A DNA stretch of 53,452 nucleotides, taken from Mortierella sp. BCC40632 (lineage: Eukaryota > Mortierellomycota > Mortierellomycetes > Mortierellales > Mortierellaceae). The notes below the pieces were generated by a model. The model ran no database searches, had not been told where the DNA came from, and saw only the letters and a list, made by a program, of their open reading frames with translations. The stretch is taken from contig WAEK01000041.1 in NCBI GenBank assembly GCA_011634665.1, positions 1-53,452 on the forward strand, given 5' to 3'. The translations under genes and the position numbers were made by a program. Positions 1 to 12,422 of the stretch are shown one piece after another (positions within the stretch are counted from its first letter, which is position 1; each line of letters begins with the position of its first letter).

Positions 1-280
1 ATTCAACTGAGAAGCAGCGAAACCTAAAATATCAGTGTGGATTTAGCAAGGGATCGATAGAAGAGTGAATCTAGTTGGGTCAGTAGGGGAAGATCTTGGA
101 GAATGGGGGCCAGATGAAAACATTGTTTTGAAATGATTGCTGAGAAAAGGTAGATGAGGAAATTAAATGGAAGAGATTATAAAAGGGGTGCGGAAAGTAT
201 GAAGTGGATTGGTAAAGGAGATTGGTGTAAGTGGTATGAAGTAGTTTTCTATTTCTCAAGAAAAAGGGAAAAAATATCAA
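1..280 (-). CDS. Unknown minus-strand gene, N-terminal part (runs off left edge)
   Basis: Minus-strand frame fragments that match the upstream part of the gene seen whole at the copy 1/copy 2 joint. The readable part is rich in Phe, Ser, Leu and Tyr and is interrupted by indels. No ATG start is convincing: the open frame begins at a non-ATG codon near 280. I do not recognise the family. It could be a shadow of non-coding DNA, but the frame is partly kept in three copies. Confidence 0.3.
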
Positions 281-551
281 TGCAGGAAGTAGAGAAATAA
301 AAAGTGTATGTTATTTGGATAGAATGTCCTTCAAGTTGTTATAAAAAGGAAATGAAAGAATGAAGTAAAAAAAAAAAAAGAAAAAAAAATCTAAAAGGCC
401 ATTTGACTGAACAGTTTTCCGAAGTCCTCTCCACCAATTGTCAAAAAGAAAAAAATAACAAAAAATTACAAAATGGCACTAGACATTAGCAATGTTAAAA
501 AGGGGTCCTTTTAAATATTTTGTTGCATGAAGGTACCACTTGGCTCCAATT

Positions 552-3500
552 ATGGTGTCGGCTCGAGGGGCGGCAAAAGGAAAAAAAAAAGATGCATTTC
601 GTTTCACAGGAAACTATGGGTAAGGGATCGAAAAGGATGGATGTCTATGGATGAATTGATGTGCTTAAATTGCAAAACCTGTGAAGTTCAATTCAAAAAC
701 AACTCAAACCAACTGATTTTTATTTAAAAAATCGATGTTAGGGCTGAAAGGTCATCTTTCGGATGCTAAAAGGGAGAAAGTATCCGTCATTCGAATACGT
801 TTGAAATCGAAAGGAACATGGTTAAAAGTTAAAGGTGTGATGACCTTGCAGATGAAAGGAAGTTCCTCTCCAGCGGAACTGAATGCAGAATCACTCGAAC
901 ATGTTGATGAAGAAAGGGAGTTTGGAGAAAGTGAAGGGGTGTACCTTACCGAGGAGGATATGGTTTATAAAAAGTAACAGTGATGCAAATAACATTATCG
1001 ATATTGCACAAAGGTACAGAGGCAAGTATTCTGCTAAACAGATTTAATTTTACAAGTGCAGCTAATTCCACTCAGCTGATTTCAGCAATTGTTGGTCAAG
1101 ACGAAAGGAGAAGTGTGGATAAGAAGTAAGGATGGTACAGAATTACTTAAATCCTCCCCAGATGGAATCTGTGGCTCTCTTAATGCTAGCCAAAAAAAGG
1201 GGTAGGGGGGATTTTGGCGAAGATTTGCAAGCAGAAGAGGAAAAGGATTCAAAAGGGATTCAATGGGGGCACGGGGTGATTGATCTAAGTATGACTCGGG
1301 CTCGATGGCTCCTAGCATAGTTGAGAGAAGGAGCAGAGATCAAAGACTTTGAAGATGATGATTCAAGGACGATTCAGGGATTAGCGATTTGCTTAGGGCA
1401 AGGCGTAAGCCAACAAAGATCTTTGGGGCGTCTGATTAATTTCGATGGGGTATGGTTCCCTGCGACAAGTGGAGGTCCTAGCACAGGGCATTGATTGGTC
1501 GAACATCAGGAAGTTCAAAGAGATGGGTCGACTAAATAAGAATGTCAAGAGCAGCAAAGGGATGGTGGGATGTCGAATATGGGGTCTCCATTGCGGAAGC
1601 CGCGAAAGATATGGAATTGCCCTGCAAGGAACAGGACCCATTTAGCGACAATGATGAATCAGTGGAGGTTGAAGATGATGTGAAAAATATGAGTATTATA
1701 ATTGATAACGAGCGAATAATCACTCAATGGAAAGCCATTTGGTACTCAAGGATGGCTGGAATCGATGTTGAGGTCAAAAAACCTGACCACTGGCCAAATG
1801 GAAAGGTTGCTTAAAAGGATGGAACAGTTCCAAACGGCAAATAGGGAAATAATATCGGAATGAAGAAAAAAAATATAGGAGAAAAAAGATGGAGAAAGGA
1901 GTGATAAAAAATATTTTGTTGTTGGGCATAGAATGGAAAAAGTCTTCTCAAACAAAAGGAAAAAGACTGGATTTTTAAAGAAGAATAAAAGAAATGGATG
2001 TGGAGAGGAAAGAAACAGGCGTATTATGTATAAGAGAGGGGTAGTTGGGTTCACTGTTTTGGAAAAAGAATGTGAGAAGTTAAAATGTTTGGAAAAATAA
2101 TAGTAATGGGGTTCACGCCTTTACTGGACAACGTTTATCCTGGGGCTTATTAACTAAGGAAGGAAAAATGAAATATGAGAATTAAAAGAAAAAAAGATGA
2201 AAGAAATAAAAAGCCTCAAAATATATTAATACTGTGTGTTGCAGGATTCTGTATGATGAATGAGGGTTTGTTGTATGAGTGAAAATCACGAGATCAGTTG
2301 GTTCAATTTATGAACAAGTATGGTTAAATGGCCGATTCTGAGCTATCATTGACGTGAGGAAAAAGATTGTTATGCCGAAGGACTAAGAGGGGCGGATTAT
2401 TGTATGTGCACCTCACAAAAAGTAGTGGGGAATGTAACTATTAAAAGAGTTGAAAATCGATGGTAGAAGGGATCAAGTGGTTTAAAAACACTGGTGTTTA
2501 AGAGAAATCTTGGCAAAACTGTGCCAATCAAGTCACTTAAATACTAGTAGATTTTCTATGCGAATAGTTATTGGAAAATATCCGGGGAACATTCCAATGG
2601 AGCTCAAGGACCTACATCCTGTAGAAGAAAATATATTTGTCCTATTTTGGTGTTCTGTGAACTGACTAACTCAAAGTACGGCACTGAACTCCAGAAGTGC
2701 GTCCTGGGTACCATTTTGTCCAGGGACGGATAGGGAATTTATGAAAGTCAGCGCATATCGGAATACTCCCGGGTACGCAGAGGGATAATCAGAAATCCAG
2801 AAGGGGAGCCGGAAAAGGACGTCTCGATGGTTGAAATAGAAAGAATTGAGAGCGCGTCCTCCTGGTTACAAAAACAACAATAGGCTGTATATGAAGTGAG
2901 ATTGATGGGCCAATTAAACATGGAGGGAGTTGCTTGATGCCGAGATGAATAAAACAGTTAAAAGCTCTTTCAGTTTTGGGGTAACAAGGCGAACAAATAG
3001 CCACAAGAAAAATTATGATGCCAGTGGATGATGGGCGCAGGTACATGGCTAACGAAAGAAATAGGAAAATTTGGTATTTGGTGTGATAATAAGAAGGTGG
3101 TAAAATATTCCAATCCTGCTTATTGGGGCATTTATTTCCCACTTTCTTTACGTAAATGGGGGGAGGGTTTTTATTCGTTAAATTATGAAAGGGGATCGAC
3201 TCGGAGGCAGAGGAAGACCGCTAAAAAAATATGAAAGGTATTTGTAAATTTTGGGAATCTGAAGACAGTAATATGGGTTGAAAAAAGATGTTTTTGGGAA
3301 TGAAAAATGGTCAATTCCTTGAAAAATACTGGCATTCATGAAAAGAAACTTGAAGAAGGGATCTGGATGACAAACGAGGATAAGGGAGGAGTGCCTAATA
3401 TCGAAATAGCTCAAAAAAAAGTTTTGTCGTAAGGTCCCATTTTATCGGTACAAAGGGCAAAAGAAGAAAGTACTGGACAGATAAGGAACAGATAAAGTTT

Positions 3501-6500
3501 GAAAAATGAGATGTAAAAAAACAGTAAAATAAGTAAAAAGAAAATATTGATCAGGATAATAATAATATATCATTTTATATGGATGTACCAAAGAATTCTT
3601 TGAAGATAATGAATAGAACAAGATTAAGAATATTAAAAGATGTTGCTAAAAACAAAGAAAAAATATTATTCAAAAAAGGGAGGTAGTGGAATGGACAGTT
3701 AACAATACTGAATACTGACACAACAAAACTGAATTGGTGTGGCAATAGATTTGGGATACTCTAGATCCCATTACGAGCGTATGCCAAATTTGAGGCTGTT
3801 ATCAGTTGACCGAAGGTTTTGGAAGATCCCGAAATATATTCTGATGCTTTTGACTGGATTCAAAAGCGAACAGTTTTGGGCTATCATAACCGTAAGCTCC
3901 AAGAACTATAAATGGAAAAGCGATCGCAAAAGTGATATTCGAGAGGTCGAACAAAAGGTAAAATTATGTAAAATCCCTAATGGCGGAAAAGTGAAAAAGT
4001 AAACGTGATAGTTAATTTTAGTTCGTTTGAAAATATAATAATCAATGGGGATAGGCTATCGATTCAACCAATCTAGTACGATTGCTGGTACCAGCTGTCA
4101 TTCTGAGGCGCGAATTATAAGAACAGTTGTACCTGAAGTTTACAGCACTTTTGAAAAAGTTTGGAACACCGCAGCTCTTTGGAACCTACATGTGATGACA
4201 GGAGTGAGGGACGTTTGCAGTGGCAAAAGCATTTTTAGTGATCCAGGTGGACCAGAATTACAACCCATCATGATCCTGTACTATTTATGATGCATTGGAA
4301 AAGGCAGTGGCAAAAAGGTTTTTGCGTTCATACGGACGACAGGTGGGCGAAAAAAAAAGACAGTTGGAGGTCTAGTGTGGCATTTTGTTGGGTTTTAGGG
4401 TTCAAGGTACACCTCATACATTATTGCTTGTGGACAAAAATGACAGTATCGAGGCGATGATTGCAAAAAGGATGTTATCAGTTGTTCGGCGGTTGGTAGG
4501 ACTGATGAAAAAAAGATTGATAAAAAGCATCAAAATCCATAATTGTGGGAGGATATTGTAATAGTGGTATCGGGATGGGTGTCGTTTCGGGTACCCCAAG
4601 CCGGTATCAGATGTGACGGTTTAATGAAAAAAAAAACAGATTTGAATATCGTCGAGGTATATTTGACACGAAGTGAACGGTTATAATATTGATCTTTTGA
4701 AGTTTGGGAGGAAATAAACATGGATCTGCAGTACAACAGAGGATCGTTGGCAAAAAGGTATATGTGTAAAATATATCACCAAACATGCTGCTATTCAAAG
4801 CGACTATCGCAAAAAGCAAGAAAGAGCAATAGTGAAGGTGAACAGAAATGGGCCAAAAGCAACTTATATTCAGAAATTTTTCACTAGTGTGTGTCGATAG
4901 CAGAGAGGCGATAATGGATATTTGCTCTTGGACTATGTCCGAGGTCTCACCAAGGATTGAATTTTTAGCGACAGAATTACCAGGAGAAAAAAACAATTTA
5001 ATGAAAAAGGCTGTTATAGGTGATAAGCTGGATGATGAAAATGAGGACATTTTCATGGACGACAAATGGAAAAAAATCTTGAAAGCCTTTTAGATGATAG
5101 TAAGTAATACCCAGGTAAATACAATAGGAAACGTTACCTTTCTTATCTTGACTCGCAGATAGTAGTGATAATAACAAGTGAAATGTAGGAGGTGTCGATT
5201 TTTGAGAAAGAAATGACCTACAAGGAGTATTATGAAATTTTGGGCATGTTAGTATAAAAGATAAAGTAGGATGTTCATTGACCTAGCTGGGAAAAAGGTC
5301 AGGGAAAAAGATGGCGATCATTAGAAAGAGAGACCGATTAATGTCAAAAAGAAAGTCAGAAGGATGCTTTTATGCATTTGTTAATACTTCATATGCCAAC
5401 AAGTAGATGTTGATCAATGGATATCAAATGAAGAACTGGTATTCTTCTTCAAAAAGAATGGCGTTGGAGCGGTTGGGGGAGTGGGAACTTTAATAAAAGA
5501 AAAGCACCGGGCTACTTGTAGTGTTAGATGTTGGTGAGCAAAAGATGTGCGGAGGAATACTGCTATGGCAAACAGAAGTACTAACCGAAAATCAACAATG
5601 TGGTATTTGATGATGTGGTGAAGATCGAAAGTAATGAACCTATCAGTTGTTGGTGTGTGGGGGGGGCAAGGCACAGGAAATCGACTTTGTGCGCTGGATT
5701 GAAAAATACGCTTGCTCAAATGGATTTGAGACAATCAAGTTGGCACCGTCAGGTGTTGCGGCTGTGGAACATTGGTGGACAAACAATTCATAGGTGGTTC
5801 AGGGTCTCAGAATGGCGAAAGTCTACGTATGAGATAAATCACTTATTCGGTGAGGAGCAGTTAATGGGCGTCTTACCTCTCGTGGAAAAAGCCCGATTAT
5901 TCTAATTGATGAGATATCAATGATGATATCTGGATCGTTAATGACAACTATTGAAAACACTTTGTCAAAAGCGATGTATGGGAAAAAAAGAGCATTTGGA
6001 GGAATATCGGTGGTTTTTTGGAGACTTTGGTCAGTTAGGCCCTGTGAACGAATATAAACAGAATGTAGGTGGGTATGGAAGTCCAAAAGGTATAGAAATC
6101 TCCGTCGATTTGATCTCAGGGAAGCTTGCCGGCAATCTGGAGATCCCGTGTTTAAAAGCGTTTTTTTAGACGATGTCAGGAAAGGCGAGCTCTCAATGAG
6201 CAGTATAGCCACACTGGTTGAAATATGTCAAAACGGTGGACCGAATGGGACCAATATCCCGAAAAAAAGTATTAGAGTTATGACACATAAAAGGCAAGTT
6301 GATGCCTTTAATAAAATGTTTGTTTTTCTTCTCTCAGGGCAACTTTTACGATAAAAAAGTCAGGATAATGGAGGATATACTAAAAGATGGAGAATATCAG
6401 TGAAACAATTGCATCTGAAACAGGATTGGGGGAACAAGCTTTTGTTGAAGGTGGAGCGTGTAATGTGTACATCGTATATTGATGTGAACCAGGGTTGGTT

Positions 6501-7069
6501 AATGGAACTGTGGGGACGGTTTGTCAAAAATTCACCTAGAGGGATTTTGTAGACATTGAGGTGCGATGGTGGTAGGGTACCGAGTGGCAAAAGAGCCACA
6601 GGACAACAGGCCGTGGTAGCTATGAGAGATATCAATTACCTCTTATATTATCCTGGGCCATCACAATCCACAAATCCCAGTCCTTGACATTACCGTCAGT
6701 TGCGGTTTCATTGAAAAATGTGTTTATCTGGGCAAGCATATGTAGCCATGAACAGGTAAGGAAAGACAGGATCTGTATATCATGGACTTGTCAGTTGAGT
6801 GTCTCTCAAAAGTGGCATCATGCGGTAAAACAAAGGTTGACTAAAAGGTGAAAGAAAGGTAAAGAACGATAAGAAGATGAGGTATATGACACTTTGGAGG
6901 GAGAGTCGACCAAGAAGAGGCTATGAATGATCTGTATGAAAAATATGGATACAAAAATGTTGAAGATACGGAAGGATTTTTTAAAAGTTGGGGAAAAGAA
7001 CTTCAGGGAGAATTTTATGAGGATTTTTTGAACCCATATTTCGATAACAGCCAAGAAATCTATAATTAA
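552..7069 (+). CDS. Helitron-like Rep-helicase (RepHel), frame-broken, copy 1
   Basis: Probably one protein of roughly 2,100 residues that nicks, unwinds and transfers single-stranded DNA in rolling-circle transposition. The start is chosen at an ATG reading MVSARGAAKQ in the second copy. An acidic stretch (DNDESVEVEDD) lies near 1650. A Cys-rich patch (YCTVCCRILYDDEV) follows near 2230, then a stretch like GDIPMELKDLTP, which resembles the segment before the Rep domain of Helitrons, and NPAYWGIYFP near 3110. The Helitron-like N/Rep domain spans about 3740-5090: GTPQLFGTY, the HUH region near 4410 (shifted here by a 2-base loss), and KRYMCKYITKHA carrying the two-tyrosine YxxxY pattern. The PIF1-type helicase spans about 5220-6850: Walker A near 5661 (damaged), GGQTIHRWF, LIDEISMM, DFGQLGPV, SWAITIHKSQSLTL, YVAMSR. 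The stop after NSQEIYN is shared with the second copy. At least a dozen frame breaks occur. Confidence 0.85.
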
Positions 7070-7619
7070 AATTATTATTGAACAAAGGCATAAAAACGTC
7101 TTTCAGGTAGCAGAAGTGAGTAAAAAAATAAGGTGAGGTGTAAACAGTCAAAGAAAAAATGATTATAAAAGACCAAATATATATCAAAAGCTAAGTGAAG
7201 ATTTAAAAAAGCAAAGCATTTATTTACTGTTCGGATGTTAAAAGGACTCTTCGTATATTATTGGTCCGTGGGAGAAACGGATGAAAAGTACTGTTAAAAA
7301 TGGTTGGGCTGTGTTATAATTAAGAGCCATTAGGATGAAGTGTATTGACCGGAATCTCCTTCAGGAGTTTAAAAAAAATGCTTGTAATTTATATATTTGA
7401 AAAATTTCGTAAAAGTATTGGACATCAAATGTGAGCAGGAAGGAAATTTTTTGTCGTTTTGGCAACTGATACGCCATTTGAAGTGGAGAAGACACTCGAA
7501 CTGTTGATCTAATATGAACGAACACCTGTAAAATTTAATGAAGAAATGTTTACGCAAGGAGGTACGAAGGTACGAATAAAAATCATATTTATTTTAAAAA
7601 TGTGATCAGGAAAGTTCAT
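7070..7619. other. Region between Rep-helicase and the convergent gene, copy 1
   Basis: It holds short plus-strand frame remnants (for example VVLATDTPFEVEKTL in the three-frame reading near 7455) and a small hairpin at 7356-7367. The remnant could be a separate small gene or a C-terminal extension of the transposase. No family is recognised. Confidence 0.3.
7356..7367 (+). other. Small hairpin followed by an A run, copy 1
   Basis: CTCCT-TC-AGGAG forms a perfect 5-bp stem with a 2-base loop, about 290 bases after the Rep-helicase stop, followed by an A run. The second copy keeps it exactly (33260-33271). It could be part of a Helitron 3' end or a transcript-end signal. No CTRR terminus is seen right after it, so the meaning is open. 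Confidence 0.3.
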
Positions 7620-8934
7620 CCCTAATGTAACGCTCCTCGGAAGAATGTTGAACTGAATAGGGAGTTCAAGGAGAAGCTCTATATCTTCAAGTTTCTTACG
7701 AAATCATGTCAAAACTTTGAGTTGAAGTCATTTAAAACTGTCATGATCTCAGAGGTAGTGAAAAGTTGAATTTGAATCAAAAACAGGTAGGAGTTCGGGA
7801 TTTTTAGTTGAAGTTGTTCTTTCATGGGTAAAAGTAGTCATCTTTTGGTTGGTTGAAAGACAGGCGCTGTTTGCTTAGAGTTTGTGGTCTCGCTGCTGAG
7901 ATTTGAGTGGAATTTGTTTTGTTATTGACAGTAACTGTAGGCAAATGTTTCGTGTCCAGTAAATTTCTGTGTCTATACTTGGTCGATATTGAGGATTTCT
8001 GGGCTGGGTCAAGCAGGTAGGTACAAGTTTTACAGCAGTTCTAGGAGTGGTGTTATTTTGAGGTGTAAGGATGGTGTTGTTCTTTGTTTGTTGGTACTTT
8101 TGTTTTGGTGGGGAATGTGGTCTACTGGAAAAAAGTGAAGTAGGGTTGGAGATCTATGGTTGGATGATACTGCCTTAATACCTTTTGTATGTTTGTTATT
8201 GGAGAGGTCTCAAAAGGTTGAGGTAGTGGCCATCTTCTTTTTAGGATTGCGAATCCTGCGGACATATTGAAAAATATTGTGTAAGTGGTCTTTATTTTTG
8301 TTGGATGTGCGTGCAATATTGGTGGGGGGTAAGCACAATTTATATAAAAAGTTAAAAGCTTGACGGAGGGGTCTTCAAAGGTATCAGGGTGTTGAATAGA
8401 AAAAGGATGAAAGCTTTTTTGACCGTGACAGAGCAAGTTTATCGTTCGACTTTGATTTGAAAAACCGCTTTCGTTTCCTGATTTGGAAGTTTTTTGAATC
8501 CTTCAGGTAACTTGAATTGGTTAACTATATGAAGATTTGACGTCGGACATGATATCGTATGTTTCTCTTGACATTCAATGACATCATGAAGGTGATCTAT
8601 GATAGTAATGAACTTTGTGTTTCGGAAGAAGAGATTGTGATTGAGGTGCAGGGAAATGGATATTTTGCGATTGGGGACCGGGACCTGGCTCAAAACTATC
8701 TCAAAATTGCCATGAAAGTGGGTCCAAGGGCTGATGGGTGTGATTAAGGTGGGTAGATAGAGGGGTGAATTTCAGGCCAGGCACGGGGACTAGGTGGTGT
8801 TGAATCGGGAACCGTGTAGGAGAATAGAAAGGTTTACTCGTGGTGAATGGAACACCAGGAGGTGGTGGTTGAGATGAAAAGTCACTAGACATCTCAGGTC
8901 GGATGCTGTTGTTGTTAGGATTAGGGGTAAACAT
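7620..8934 (-). CDS. Pro-rich protein with C-terminal coiled coil, unknown, copy 1
   Basis: The likely start is the ATG at 8934, reading MFTPNPNNNSIRPEMSSDF. The N-terminal part is rich in Pro, Ser and Thr (SQPPPPGVPF, SPTRFPIQHHLVPVPGLKF). The middle is poorly readable. The C-terminal part reads SEIMTVLNDFNS and then a heptad-like KLEDIELSLNSIQ segment in the second copy, ending near RYIR, so a coiled coil is likely. The full product would be about 430 residues. An in-frame upstream start at 8997 would add a hydrophobic stretch (MAIFTIILFKNFLPLLL). The gene converges on the Rep-helicase. I recognise no family. Confidence 0.45.
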
Positions 8935-8999
8935 TTTTTTTTTCTTCAAAAGTAAAGGTAAAAAGTTCTTGAATAAGATGATGGTGAAAATAGCCATAT

Positions 9000-9779
9000 T
9001 GTTTGATGGAATGAGGCTCTATTTATAAAATGGAGTGTTGGTACTCAGTTCAAATTTGGTTAAGTTTACGATGTCTCGATAGCCTGAAAACTCTAAGAGG
9101 AAATAGACAGGCAGGCAAAAATGGAGGAAGGCAGGATAAAAGGGGGGAAGGGGATCATCAAAAAAGCAAAAGCTACTAAATTAGGAAAAAATACTTGAAC
9201 TGTTTAATGCTATGAAATGGAGTGGAAATTAATGAGAAAAAGGAAAGAAAGCAGAGGTGGAAATTCTATATTTCCAAGTGAAAGAAAAAAAAAGGGATAC
9301 CATATATTAGAAATGGCGAAAATTTTTTTTTGCTGTGTCTAGTGTTTGGGTGTGTATTTGTAAAAGTTATGTGATTTCTAGATTATTCAGAACAGGGGAC
9401 TTGTTTTTTATTTTAAAAGTTTACGGGAACGGGTACTAGTTGTTTTAATGGTGTTATTAAATAAAAACTGTGTAATGCATATTGCTATTGGGGTTGTTTA
9501 TGTTGTATAAACAGTCAAGTAAAATTTCGGTTATTGATGTATTATCAAAAAGACATGTGTCCATAATGTAGAGGGAGAATGTTCGAGATAAGGTTTTGTG
9601 AATCTGTACTACGTGTTCAAAAGGTGAAAAAGTGTTAAATGGAATGATTTGTATTTTACTAAGAGGAAAAAAAAAGTGAGGAGGACAGCATTGTTTATAT
9701 GAAACCTCATGCGGAAGTGAGGTTTTGGAGGGGAGGGGGTTGCAGATAAGGCAAAGTATAAAAGGTGGTAAAAGATATT
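9000..9779. other. Stretch without a convincing gene, copy 1
   Basis: AT-rich DNA with short frames on both strands that are not kept consistently between copies. It may be the upstream region shared by the minus-strand Pro-rich gene and the plus-strand Lys-rich frame. Confidence 0.4.
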
Positions 9780-10450
9780 CTTCCACAATCAAGTATCTTT
9801 TCCATGTTTTCAATTCAAAAGTCCATTCCATAATTAAATCCGAGAAAAGCACCAAGGCTTGAAGTTTCAAGTGTAAAAGTATCAAGAAAAGATGGTCCAG
9901 ATTCAGATCCTGCCACAAATTTCGAACCAGACCCACTCTCAAAGTTCAAATCCAAAGTGAATCGCAAGAAAGGGAAAACTGTGCTGAAAAAGAAAAAAAA
10001 AGTCATGCGGACAAAAACTTTTCGAGCGGCGCACAAGTTGTTGTCCAAGAGCCTGATCGAAAGTGGAAGGGAAAAAGAGCCTGATTACAAAAAGGTGCTT
10101 TGCTTGCGGAAAAGAACTTCTTGAGTACAATTCACCAGACAAGTGTCAAGCGAAATATGAGAAACATCCTACTAAAAAGGTTGAAGCTTTGAAGTTGGTG
10201 TCGATGACCTAAAAGCAATGAGAGCAATGGAACAGGTGGAAGGTGGTGAAAAGAAGTGCAGCAAAAAGCCACACCAGGCTCCCGCTGGATAAAAAGTTCA
10301 TCCATGTTTACTCTTGTTGGGGAGAAATATAATAAAAACTCAAAAGGAAAAAAGGTGATAGAGGGAGGAGCTCTGAGAGCCCAACTTCGGGGTCTCATTC
10401 AAAGCAGAAATCTAAGGGAATACAATACTGGATAAAATAGTTGTTTTTCA
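9780..10450 (+). CDS. Lys-rich frame of unknown function, copy 1
   Basis: A plus-strand frame, broken several times, reads a basic, low-complexity protein (KFKSKVNRKKGKTVLKKKK) followed by a Cys-containing segment (CFACGKELLEYNSPDKC) and YEKHPTKKVEALKL. The second copy shows the same words in shifted frames. Basic charge would fit a nucleic-acid-binding or nucleolar protein, but this is a guess. No start codon stands out and no domain is recognised. Confidence 0.28.
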
Positions 10451-10846
10451 GGAGAAGAAAGGTGAAGGAATAAAAAAAAAACAACTCTTTCAATCCCAAA
10501 AAGGCAATAGCGGGGAATTGAAAAGAAGTTAAGGATGGGGGATTTCAAAGTTTATGAGTGAGGTTTTTTTGAAGGATGTTGGTTATGGGGACTGTGTACC
10601 AAATAATCAAAGGGAGTCGAGGGATTCTTTTCGAATATGGAGGGTGACGAAATAGTTGTTAATGTGTGATAGATTGGGGAAAAAGCACAAAAAGTATGAA
10701 AAAAATAATATAACCAAAGATTTAATAGGAGTTTTAAAAAAGTGTGGAATAACTTGCTTGGGTCAATTGTAATTTTTCAGTATTTAAGACTTGGTATTTG
10801 AATATTTATTACTGAAATACACCTCATAAAAAGATAGATCATTAGT
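10451..10846. other. Stretch without a gene, copy 1
   Basis: AT-rich DNA upstream of the F-box gene. A short plus-strand fragment, VFEGCW-like, is present, but nothing is consistent enough to call. Confidence 0.35.
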
Positions 10847-12246
10847 ATGAGTGGGGACTAGACAAGTTCAGAAATTCACGGTCCTTGATGTTGCCTTTTG
10901 GATATCTAAGAGTTGGTTTTGTTTTGGATAAAAAAGATCTTGCTATTTGCTCAACCGTCTGTCGCGGGGTGGAATATTAATTTTAATCCTTTGCTTTGGA
11001 GAAGTGTCTATTCAGGATTATCAGGATATCTGCTTAAAAGTCGTTGATAGTGTTTTCTTTAGACAGCCAAGCATTGGAGCGCTGAAAAAAAAATGGGGAG
11101 GTTTTTGTTGAAACCATTAGTATTGACTCATTTGAGACAGCAAGGGAGACTTGTACCGATTATAGGAAAGTTAAGAGTGTTGATGGTCGACGTTGTGACT
11201 GTTACTACATGGATCGATGTAGGAGCAATATGCATGCCACAACTTGAATCATACAGATGCAATATCAAATTTACTGGCTTGTGTCAGAATCTAGAGAGGT
11301 CCACCTTAAAATGAAGATGGTTTGAGGTACATACCGAAGCTAATTGATACGCTTGCCAGGTGAAAAATTTGAGGATCTTATCATTTTCTGTAAGTCCCAC
11401 TGAGACGGATGAAGTGGAAACTACTTTAAGGGGTATAGTTGATGGCTGTCGAGGTTTAAAAAAAGTTTGTATTGGGGTTGAGAATGAGACTATTGACAAA
11501 TTATGCGGGGATTGGAGGGGACAAGGAGATACATAAAAGGATACTGTTGAAAGTTGAAAGGGGATTAGGAGCCAATCTCTTTATTTTGTCAACCTTGGAT
11601 TTGTCTTTGGGTTAACAAAATCGCTGAAACGTTTTTAGGAAGATCGCCGTTGATAAAAGTATTTTACTTTTTTTTGGCTTTCAAGAAAAAGGTGTGGACG
11701 TTGATTTATTAATGAGAGATCTCGGGGCGTCAACTTAAAGGGTGGGAGACATGGCATGTAATGGGACTCTACTTAAAGAGCATATGAAGATGAATTGTTT
11801 TGCCACTATCTGTAGCAGGGGATTGATATTGGCTACTGATAGCTTTCCGAAAAAACTAACAATGTCAAACTGCATCAATTTTTGAAAAGGGTTGTACGCT
11901 GTGTTGTGTTGGCTGATGGCAATCATTAACAGAATTCAGGCTTATTGGGGCGAAAAGGGACAAAGACAACAAAAGTGACGTTATTGTAGTATTGGAAACT
12001 TGTCTAAATCTGGAATGGTTTCTAATTCTGGGAATATAAAAGAAAAAAAAAATTTAAGAACTTGAGGGTGTGGTTGTTTTAGAAGTATTCAAAAGTATTG
12101 AAATCAATATTGCAAGGGAACGACGGGACTGATATTTTTTAATGAATATTTGGAGAAGTGCATTAATTTACAATCCTTAAAATAAAATTATTCATTTTGT
12201 GAGTCATGAAAAGAAACTATCCGATCATTACTGAACAGGCCATTGA
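10847..12246 (+). CDS. F-box protein with leucine-rich tail, frame-broken, copy 1
   Basis: F-box proteins hold substrates for SCF ubiquitin ligases by binding Skp1. From the ATG at 10847 the frame reads MSGTRQVQEIHG, then after a shift KKDLAICSTVCRGW and FNPLLWRSVY (about 10930-11010), which is the typical second half of an F-box (D-L-x-x-C-x-x-V-C-R-x-W ... P-x-L-W). The tail has SIGALKKNGRFVETISIDSF and LRR-like pieces (RVLMVDVVTVTTWIDVG, MPQLE, LKNLRILSFSVSPL in the second copy). The stop follows TGH and is shared with the second copy. Length without introns would be about 460 residues. Such genes are very numerous in Mucoromycota, so this is probably a host-type gene. The substrate is unknown. 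Confidence 0.68.
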
Positions 12247-12422
12247 GGTGGGAGGAAGGAAGTTAATAATTTGGTTATTATTTGAATAGAACGTATTTTT
12301 ATGAAAGTAAATAAATAACTGTTGGTGTTAATGGTGAACAAATTATGCGGACAAAATGTAGCAAGTAAATAAAAAATACTTCGTTGAATACTAATGGGCT
12401 AATGAGAGAAAGGGGGGGCGGA

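Larger units (their letters stand above)
480..7620 (+). mobile_element. Helitron-like rolling-circle transposon core, copy 1 (ends not defined)
   Basis: The span holds one Rep-helicase gene of the Helitron type and its immediate flanks. Known Helitrons start with TC, end with CTRR after a short hairpin and make no target-site duplication. A short hairpin (7356-7367) lies downstream of the gene, but no CTRR follows it closely, so the limits given are those of the gene and flanks. The true element may be larger and include some or all of the other genes of the unit. Confidence 0.6.

Noticed and set aside
2690..2735. Inverted repeat GTCCTGG...CCAGGGAC
   Set aside because: It lies inside the coding stretch read as KCVLGTILSRDG in both copies, so the symmetry is probably a by-product of the codons.
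552..7069. Polinton, virophage or other DNA-virus origin
   Set aside because: No protein-primed polymerase, packaging ATPase, capsid or integrase motif is seen. The Rep-plus-PIF1 order is that of Helitrons.
9457..10398. Minus-strand frames of 67-161 codons
   Set aside because: They are opposite to the Lys-rich plus-strand frame. Their Phe/Leu/Ser-rich content is what A/G-rich DNA gives on the other strand.
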